This document shows positions 23,185 to 27,728 of a stretch of 27,728 nucleotides of DNA, in pieces; position 1 is the first letter of the stretch, and each line of letters opens with the position of its first letter. The notes below the pieces were generated by a model. It searched no databases. It was not told where the DNA came from and was given only the letters and a program-made list of their open reading frames with translations. A program made the position numbers and the translations under genes. Location of the stretch: contig DAIOTP010000030.1 of NCBI GenBank assembly GCA_036751905.1, positions 1-27,728 on the forward strand. The letters run 5' to 3'. The DNA comes from T3Sed10-241 sp036751905. Its GTDB lineage: Bacteria > Bacteroidota > Bacteroidia > Flavobacteriales_D > Cryomorphaceae.

Positions 23185-24461
23185 AATCCAATGCGCGTGA
23201 AGCCCGTGTAGGCATGGAGAATTTCGGGAATTTGGATACCGGTTTCATCCTGGTTGTTTTCCAAAATAGCTGCAACAATACGCGGTAAGGCGAGTGCTGA
23301 TCCATTGAGGGTATGAACCAATTCGGTTTTCTTTTCAGCATTTTTGCGAAAGCGACACCGGAGGCGGTTACTTTGAAAGGTTTCGAAGTTGGATACTGAG
23401 CTTACCTCCAGCCATTTGCCTTGAGCGGCACTGTACACCTCAAAATCGTAGGTCATGGCCGCGGCAAATCCCATATCACCACCGCAAAGACGTAGAATGC
23501 GAAAGGGGAGCGCAAGTTTTGTGAGCAAGCTTTTTACATGTTCTACCATGGCATCAAGTACAGCATAGCTGTGGTCAGGATGCACTATTTCCACGATCTC
23601 GACTTTATCAAATTGGTGCAATCGATTGAGGCCTCGCACATGCGCGCCGTATGAACCCGCCTCACGCCTGAAACAAGGGGTATAGCCGCAATGACGCGCA
23701 GGAAGCTCGGACTCCTCCAGTATCACATCCCGGAATATATTGGTGATTGGCACTTCGGCAGTAGGGATGAGGTAGAGTTGGTCTTCATCGATGAAGTACA
23801 TTTGGCCTTCTTTGTCAGGAAGTTGTCCTGTTCCAAATCCAGAATCCTCGTTGACTACCAAAGGAGGAATTACCTCCCCATATCCGGCATTGGTTGCTTC
23901 ATCGAGGAAGAAGTTGATCAGTGCCCTTTGCAAGCGTGCACCCTTGCCGGTGTACAGAGGAAATCCGGCACCGGTTATTTTCACTCCGGTTTCGAAATCT
24001 ATGAGTTTATGCCGCAACGCGAGCTCCCAATGGGGTATGGCCCCTTCGAACAATGCAGGCAGTTCACCTTGACGGTACACTTCCTCATTTTCATCGGGTG
24101 TTGATCCTTTGGCCACCTGCGAATGCGGCACATTCGGGATTTGGTAAAGGATATTGTTGAGGTCGGTTTCGATTTGACCAAGCTTGGTTTTTAATTCTTG
24201 AAGTTCACCTTTGTGGAGTGCCACCTTGTTCTTGAGTGTATCGGCTTCTGCTTTTGCGCCACTTTGCACGAGACCCCCAATTTCCTTGGAGGCTTTGTTG
24301 ACCTCGGCTTGTAAACTCTCATATGAGGCAAGCACATTGCGTCTTTCTGCATCGAAGCCTAAAGCTTCGTTTACAAGTTTTTCCAGGCCTTTTTTATTGC
24401 GCTTCTCGAGGCGCTCTATGGCCTCTTCTGTATGGTCACGTAGATATTGAAGGGTCAACAT
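23181..24461 (-). CDS. serS: Seryl-tRNA synthetase
   Basis: A 426-aa class II aminoacyl-tRNA synthetase charging tRNA-Ser. Residues 1-105 form the long antiparallel coiled-coil arm that grips the tRNA variable arm (QAEVNKASKEIGGLVQSGAK and following). The catalytic core shows TAEVPITN (234-241), motif 2 FRREAGSYGAHVRGLNRLHQ (264-283, R265), EVSSVSNFETFQSNR (352-366) and motif 3 NGSALALPRIVAAILEN (386-402, R394). Length is normal. It is preceded by the rpmA terminator, so it has its own promoter in 24462-24509, where a weak TAATTTCG-like element is the best I can find, and it is followed without a gap by two envelope-type genes. Confidence 0.98.
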   Translation of the reverse strand: MLTLQYLRDHTEEAIERLEKRNKKGLEKLVNEALGFDAERRNVLASYESLQAEVNKASKEIGGLVQSGAKAEADTLKNKVALHKGELQELKTKLGQIETDLNNILYQIPNVPHSQVAKGSTPDENEEVYRQGELPALFEGAIPHWELALRHKLIDFETGVKITGAGFPLYTGKGARLQRALINFFLDEATNAGYGEVIPPLVVNEDSGFGTGQLPDKEGQMYFIDEDQLYLIPTAEVPITNIFRDVILEESELPARHCGYTPCFRREAGSYGAHVRGLNRLHQFDKVEIVEIVHPDHSYAVLDAMVEHVKSLLTKLALPFRILRLCGGDMGFAAAMTYDFEVYSAAQGKWLEVSSVSNFETFQSNRLRCRFRKNAEKKTELVHTLNGSALALPRIVAAILENNQDETGIQIPEILHAYTGFTRIGL

Positions 24462-24509
24462 GGGGTAGGGTTTGGGCTTCGAAATTACAATTTAGTGTGC
24501 TAGGGGCAT

Positions 24510-24537
24510 AAAAAAACTCCTGACAAGGCAGGAGTTT
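24510..24537 (-). terminator. Rho-independent terminator after rpmA
   Basis: On the minus strand AAACTCCTG (24537-24529), loop CCTTGT, CAGGAGTTT (24522-24514), then a T run. It lies 22 bp after the rpmA stop and closes the rplU-rpmA transcript ahead of serS. Confidence 0.9.
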
Positions 24538-24558
24538 CTCATCAAAGTGATGTTTGGA

Positions 24559-24825
24559 TTATTGTTCTGTTCCGCTCGGGATAACCGATACAAATGATTT
24601 GTTGCCGGAACGTTTGCGAAATTCAACTTTACCATCGCTGAGTGCGAACAAGGTGTGGTCTCTGCCCACGCCTACGTTTACACCCGCATGGTGGCGGGTA
24701 CCGCGCTGTCGTACAATGATATTGCCGGCTATCGCGTCTTGTCCACCAAAAATTTTGATGCCAAGTCGTTTGCTTTCTGATTCACGACCGTTCTTGGAAC
24801 TACCGACTCCTTTTTTATGTGCCAT
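24559..24825 (-). CDS. rpmA: 50S ribosomal protein L27
   Basis: An 88-aa L27. The N-terminus MAHKKGVGSSKNGRESESKR is the canonical flexible tail that reaches towards the peptidyl-transferase centre, with no Firmicutes-like cleavable extension. GQDAIAGNIIVRQRGTRHHAG and VGRDHTLFAL follow as expected. It lies 12 bp downstream of rplU, the usual L21-L27 pair, and a terminator follows. Confidence 0.98.
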   Translation of the reverse strand: MAHKKGVGSSKNGRESESKRLGIKIFGGQDAIAGNIIVRQRGTRHHAGVNVGVGRDHTLFALSDGKVEFRKRSGNKSFVSVIPSGTEQ

Positions 24826-24837
24826 TGTTCGTAGATT

Positions 24838-25236
24838 TTAAGCGTTTTGGGTTTCAGTATCTGTTTCTGCTTCAGGCGCTGCTTCTTTTTTAGGCGCTTC
24901 TTTCTTGGCGCTTTTTGCAGCACCACCGAAAGATATTCCCGCGATAGCAATCTTGGTAAATTGCTGGCGGTGACCGTTTCGGGTTTGGTACCCTTTGCGG
25001 CGCTTCTTTTTGAATACGATGACTTTGTCACCTTTCACGTGCTCTACTACCTTTGCGGTAATGCTTGCACCTGATACAGCCGGGGCGCCAACACTGATAT
25101 TTCCGTCGTTCTCCACAAGCAAAACTTCTCCAAAAGTGACTTCATCACCCTCGTTGTTGTTGAGCCTGTGCACGAAAATGTGCTGATCTTTTTGCACTTT
25201 AAATTGCTGCCCTGCTATGTTAACTATTGCGTACAT
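24838..25236 (-). CDS. rplU: 50S ribosomal protein L21
   Basis: A 132-aa L21. The start MYAIVNIAGQQFKVQKDQ is canonical, followed by VTFGEVLLVENDGNISVGAP and the conserved VIVFKKKRRKGYQTRNGHRQ region before the core ends near residue 103. The remaining roughly 29 residues are an Ala/Glu/Lys-rich tail (AKKEAPKKEAAPEAETDTE), an extension often present in Bacteroidota L21. It binds 23S rRNA in the large subunit. A strong promoter lies 41 bp upstream. Confidence 0.97.
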   Translation of the reverse strand: MYAIVNIAGQQFKVQKDQHIFVHRLNNNEGDEVTFGEVLLVENDGNISVGAPAVSGASITAKVVEHVKGDKVIVFKKKRRKGYQTRNGHRQQFTKIAIAGISFGGAAKSAKKEAPKKEAAPEAETDTETQNA

Positions 25237-25276
25237 GGCGTGGTTTGTTTGATTTTTAATTCCCTTAAAAGGGCGG

Positions 25277-25307
25277 CAAAGATAGTCAAACCCTTTTGTT
25301 TGGCAAA
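25277..25307 (-). promoter_or_regulatory. Promoter of rplU-rpmA
   Basis: Minus strand: TTTG (25307-25304), exactly 19 bp, TATCTTTG (25284-25277), followed by C. This is a full match to the Bacteroidota housekeeping promoter (TTTG, 19 bp, TAnnTTTG). The -33 element directly abuts the stop codon of the upstream EamA gene. The expected start site is near 25270, giving a leader of about 35 nt. Confidence 0.8.
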
Positions 25308-26201
25308 CTATTTTTTGCGTTGGTTGATCAGGACGATCCCGAACAGCATCACACTGCCACACACCACTTGGATTGTGGATATACTTTCGCCATCAAATAC
25401 GCCCCACAATACGGCCACCAACGGGATGAGGTAGGTTACCGAAGAGGCAAAAAGGGTATTGGTTTCTTGCACCAAGCGGTTGAAAAGGACAAGTGCCAGT
25501 GCAGTCCCAAAAATGGCAAGTCCACTCACAGCCAGGAGGCCTTGCCATGCACCCGGTGTGTTGGTGAGCCTTTCGGCAAAATCGCCAGCCAGAAGAACAG
25601 CCGCACCCAGAGGGCTTACAAGGACCAAGGCAAGCCCGGTGATGGCTACCGCAGGTTCATTTTGTAAAAACTGCTTGATCACGTTGAGGCTGATGGCGTA
25701 ACACAGCGTAGCCAGCACTACAAGGGCACTCCAGCCTATGTGTACGGAAGCACCCGCAAGCCCGCCAGAAGCCAGCAGTATGCCCGCCGCCGCTATAAGT
25801 CCCAGTACAATGCCCGCTACCTGTGTCCATTGCACCTTTACCTTGAATATGAATACTGCAATTAACAGACTGAATATGGGCACCATGGCGTTGAGCATAC
25901 CTGCCAAAGCACTCGGAATATGGGTTTGTGCATTTGCAAATAGGAATGCCGGAATGGCATTGCCAAAGAGCCCAACAGCGATGAAATATTTCCATCGGCC
26001 ATGTCGCAGCAGCTTCATTTGCCGAAAGGCGAAAGGAACCATGAACAAAGCAGCAATCAATATGCGCAGTGCGCCGACCTGAGCTCCGGAAAACAATACA
26101 AGGCCCCCGCTGGCGAAGAGTCCGCGTTTGATCAAAATAAATGAGCTGCCCCATATGAGCGCCAGTAGAATAAGTGTGATCCAGTGCCGGGTGCTAGCCA
26201 A
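25308..26201 (-). CDS. EamA/DMT-family transporter, TTG start
   Basis: A 297-aa inner-membrane protein with ten predicted helices arranged as two EamA repeats (about 8-140 and 155-292). Landmarks are LIWGSSFILIKRGL at the start, ALRILIAALFMVPFAFR, and in the second half SLNVIKQFLQ and FASSVTYLIPLVAVLWGVFDGE, typical of the drug/metabolite transporter superfamily. Substrate cannot be predicted. The only plausible initiator is TTG at 26201: the in-frame stretch between the upstream stop (26226-26228) and the first membrane helix contains no ATG. It is divergent from the HMA lipoprotein gene. Confidence 0.92.
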   Translation of the reverse strand: MASTRHWITLILLALIWGSSFILIKRGLFASGGLVLFSGAQVGALRILIAALFMVPFAFRQMKLLRHGRWKYFIAVGLFGNAIPAFLFANAQTHIPSALAGMLNAMVPIFSLLIAVFIFKVKVQWTQVAGIVLGLIAAAGILLASGGLAGASVHIGWSALVVLATLCYAISLNVIKQFLQNEPAVAITGLALVLVSPLGAAVLLAGDFAERLTNTPGAWQGLLAVSGLAIFGTALALVLFNRLVQETNTLFASSVTYLIPLVAVLWGVFDGESISTIQVVCGSVMLFGIVLINQRKK

Positions 26202-26237
26202 AAATTGAGAATTGAGGCGACGAAACTAAGCTTTTCA

Positions 26238-26267
26238 TTGCCGGAAAACCTTCCTTTCGTACATTTG
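26238..26267 (+). promoter_or_regulatory. Promoter of the HMA lipoprotein gene
   Basis: TTG at 26238-26240, 19 bp, then TACATTTG at 26260-26267, a full match to the Bacteroidota consensus. The expected start site is near 26273, which leaves about 20 nt before ATG 26294 but only 2-3 nt before ATG 26276. Confidence 0.7.
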
Positions 26268-26293
26268 TTCTTTAAATGAACAATTGGACAACA

Positions 26294-26818
26294 ATGCGCA
26301 GACAATCATCATTTATTTATGTGTTCATGGCCGCTGCTGTGGCAACAATTATGGCCTGCTCCACTGAGAACAAAGCAGAGACAGAGCAGACCGGCTCAGC
26401 ATTGGAAATAACCCGCAGTGAAATGACTTCTACTTCAGGCGGAGAGAAGTACGTAGCTACCTTGACCATTGACGGTATGGGCTGCGCCATGGCTTGTGGT
26501 TCAAAGATTTCCGGAACCCTTGCGGGGCTCGAAGGAGTGAGCCAATCTGATATCAACTTCGTAGGAGCAGGTGAAGCCAATACGGCCATTGTGGAGTTTG
26601 ACAACTCAAAAATTACGGAGGCTGAGCTCATCAGAGCAATCAATGAAATGAAAGGTGGCCATTATTCCGTAGAGGCGGTGCATGTGGTGCACTACACGCC
26701 AAAAGTGGCTCCACAAGGCCAGGCTGAAGAGAATGATAGCAACAGCAAAGTGAGTTTTAAGCCTCAATTGCAGTACAAATTGCCCAATGTCTTCTCGATT
26801 TTTAGTCGATTGTTCTAA
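26294..26818 (+). CDS. HMA-domain (heavy-metal-associated) lipoprotein
   Basis: A 174-aa exported protein. From ATG 26294 it reads MRRQSSFIYVFMAAAVATIM then AC, a lipoprotein signal whose lipobox ends at C22. After an acidic linker, an HMA-like domain spans about 50-130: YVATLTIDGMGCAMACGSKI, then GLEGVSQSDINF, AIVEFDNSKITEAELIRAI. The metal motif is C-A-M-A-C (CxxxC) rather than the usual CxxC. The remaining residues are a Ser/Asn-rich and basic tail. Copper or another soft metal is the likely ligand. The start was chosen because the promoter at 26238-26267 leaves almost no leader for ATG 26276; that alternative adds six residues. A terminator follows, then a heme A synthase gene. Confidence 0.85.
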   Translation: MRRQSSFIYVFMAAAVATIMACSTENKAETEQTGSALEITRSEMTSTSGGEKYVATLTIDGMGCAMACGSKISGTLAGLEGVSQSDINFVGAGEANTAIVEFDNSKITEAELIRAINEMKGGHYSVEAVHVVHYTPKVAPQGQAEENDSNSKVSFKPQLQYKLPNVFSIFSRLF

Positions 26819-26833
26819 AAAATCCGATTTTTT

Positions 26834-26868
26834 CAAAACACCCCTCCCTGTGAGGGGTTTTGTTTTGG
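26834..26868 (+). terminator. Rho-independent terminator after the HMA gene
   Basis: CCCCTC (26841-26846), loop CCTGT, GAGGGG (26852-26857), then TTTTGTTTT. AAAACA lies upstream of the stem. It isolates the HMA gene from the downstream heme A synthase gene. Confidence 0.85.
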
Positions 26869-26887
26869 TAACAGTTCGCTGATTAGA

Positions 26888-27728
26888 ATGCAGAAATACC
26901 TTTACCGAACAGCCCTGGCAAGCCTTTTTATGGTGTTGCTGGTTATGCTTGCTGGCAGCGTGGTGCGCATGTCAGGAGCAGGGATGGGCTGTCCCGATTG
27001 GCCCAAATGCTTTGGCTACTGCATTCCGCCTACCAATCTGGACGTGCTTACGTGGTACCCAGATCGTGACTTCAAAAAGGGCCAAATGATATTGTATGAA
27101 GACGCCTTTTTCGTTGCTAAAGATGACTTTCAATCGGGTGAAGCCATTGATATGGATGCCTGGGAGCGTTACACAAAGCATGATTACGCCCACTTTGACC
27201 CCTTACACACCTGGATTGAATTCATCAACAGGTTTCTTGGAGCGCTGAGCGGTGTGCCTGTTCTTGCTTTTTTTCTTTTGTCCTTGTTTTATTTCAGGCG
27301 CAGTCCACTTGTAACTGGCTTGGGCACGCTTGGGCTTGTTTTGCTGGCTTTCGTAGCCTGGCTCGGAAAATTGGTTGTTGATGGCAACCTGATACCGCAC
27401 AGCATTACCTATCATATGTTTTCGGCCCTTGGATTGGTTGCTATATTTTCCGTAATGGTGGCCAAATTGAAGCCGGTGGAATTCGCCTTCATTGCAAAAC
27501 GCGACAGGCGAATCATAGCGGTGGGTTTGGCTGCGCTCTTTTTGCTCTTGGTCCAGATTGCCATGGGCACCGAGGTGCGTGAGGAGGTGGATGCATTGAG
27601 CCGAAGCACTTCCCTTCCTCGGGCGTTGTGGATTGATGCCCTGAGCTTCTTGTTCAAAGTGCACAGGTCGTTTAGTTTGCTTGTACTGGCGGTCATCGGT
27701 GCATGCGCTCTCTGGATTATTCGCACAC
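26888..27728 (+). CDS. ctaA: Heme A synthase (Cox15/CtaA), truncated by the window edge
   Basis: An open frame from ATG 26888 runs to the right edge with no stop, giving at least 280 residues. It begins MQKYLYRTALASLFMVLLVM, then LAGSVVRMSGAGMGCPDWPKCFG (about 21-43), the signature of Cox15/CtaA heme A synthases. Further landmarks are TWIEFINRFLGALSG (about 108-122), VDGNLIPHSITYHM with conserved histidines, and FKVHRSFSLLVLAV near the edge. Several membrane helices alternate with short loops. The enzyme converts heme O to heme A for aa3-type cytochrome oxidase. Between helix 1 and helix 2 there is a soluble loop of about 70 residues (FKKGQMILYEDAFFVAKDDF). The assignment is firm for the visible part; the C-terminal third is unseen. 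Confidence 0.9.
   Translation, partial: MQKYLYRTALASLFMVLLVMLAGSVVRMSGAGMGCPDWPKCFGYCIPPTNLDVLTWYPDRDFKKGQMILYEDAFFVAKDDFQSGEAIDMDAWERYTKHDYAHFDPLHTWIEFINRFLGALSGVPVLAFFLLSLFYFRRSPLVTGLGTLGLVLLAFVAWLGKLVVDGNLIPHSITYHMFSALGLVAIFSVMVAKLKPVEFAFIAKRDRRIIAVGLAALFLLLVQIAMGTEVREEVDALSRSTSLPRALWIDALSFLFKVHRSFSLLVLAVIGACALWIIRT

Noticed and set aside
1..27728. CRISPR arrays, tRNA/rRNA genes, insertion sequences or prophage genes
   Set aside because: No regularly spaced direct repeats, no cloverleaf-like intergenic sequence, and no transposase or integrase motifs were seen; all gaps are short and mostly accounted for by promoters and terminators.

Overview
This window looks like chromosomal core DNA of a Bacteroidota bacterium, most likely a member or relative of Flavobacteriales. 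The evidence is a type IX secretion/gliding locus (porP, gldK, gldL and the start of gldM), a SusC/SusD outer-membrane pair, an L21 protein with an acidic/basic C-terminal tail, a topoisomerase I with a Lys/Ala-rich tail, and several promoters of the Bacteroidota type (TTG or TTTG, about 19-22 bp, TAnnTTTG). G+C looks mid-40s by eye and even along the window. I see no transposase, integrase, phage gene, tRNA, rRNA or CRISPR array. No intergenic gap exceeds about 225 bp.

Layout. Positions 1-7085 read leftward: topA, an arginase-fold protein overlapping it by 4 nt, a terminator-like hairpin, then porP-gldK-gldL-gldM (gldM cut by the window edge). Positions 7309-11733 read rightward as a tight run: miaB, a receiver-less sigma-54 activator, lptE, an unrecognised 309-aa protein and secG, closed by a strong terminator. 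Next come groES-groEL with a terminator, a SusC/SusD pair with a terminator, a 57-aa orphan gene with its own terminator, and an overlapping histidine kinase/OmpR-type regulator pair with a terminator. From 20781 to 26201 the genes read leftward: an EamA transporter, rplU-rpmA with its own promoter and terminator, then serS, a small lipoprotein-like protein and a secreted TPR protein as one unit. At the right end, rightward, are an HMA-domain lipoprotein and the 5' part of a heme A synthase (Cox15/CtaA) gene.

How the genes fit together. The left block builds the T9SS: GldL/GldM form the inner-membrane motor, GldK is the periplasmic ring lipoprotein, and PorP/SprF is an outer-membrane component. 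The miaB-secG run combines tRNA modification, sigma-54 control, LPS export and protein translocation, so it is partly an envelope-biogenesis operon. The right end holds translation genes and heme/copper-related functions.

I do not see a clearly new multi-gene system. The best candidates for a second look are: an arginase-fold protein that has lost about half of the family's metal ligands; a TGCCAA palindrome covering the -33 element of the miaB promoter; a terminator-like hairpin that may sit in the 5' leader of the T9SS operon; the unrecognised protein between lptE and secG; and the small orphan gene between two terminators.
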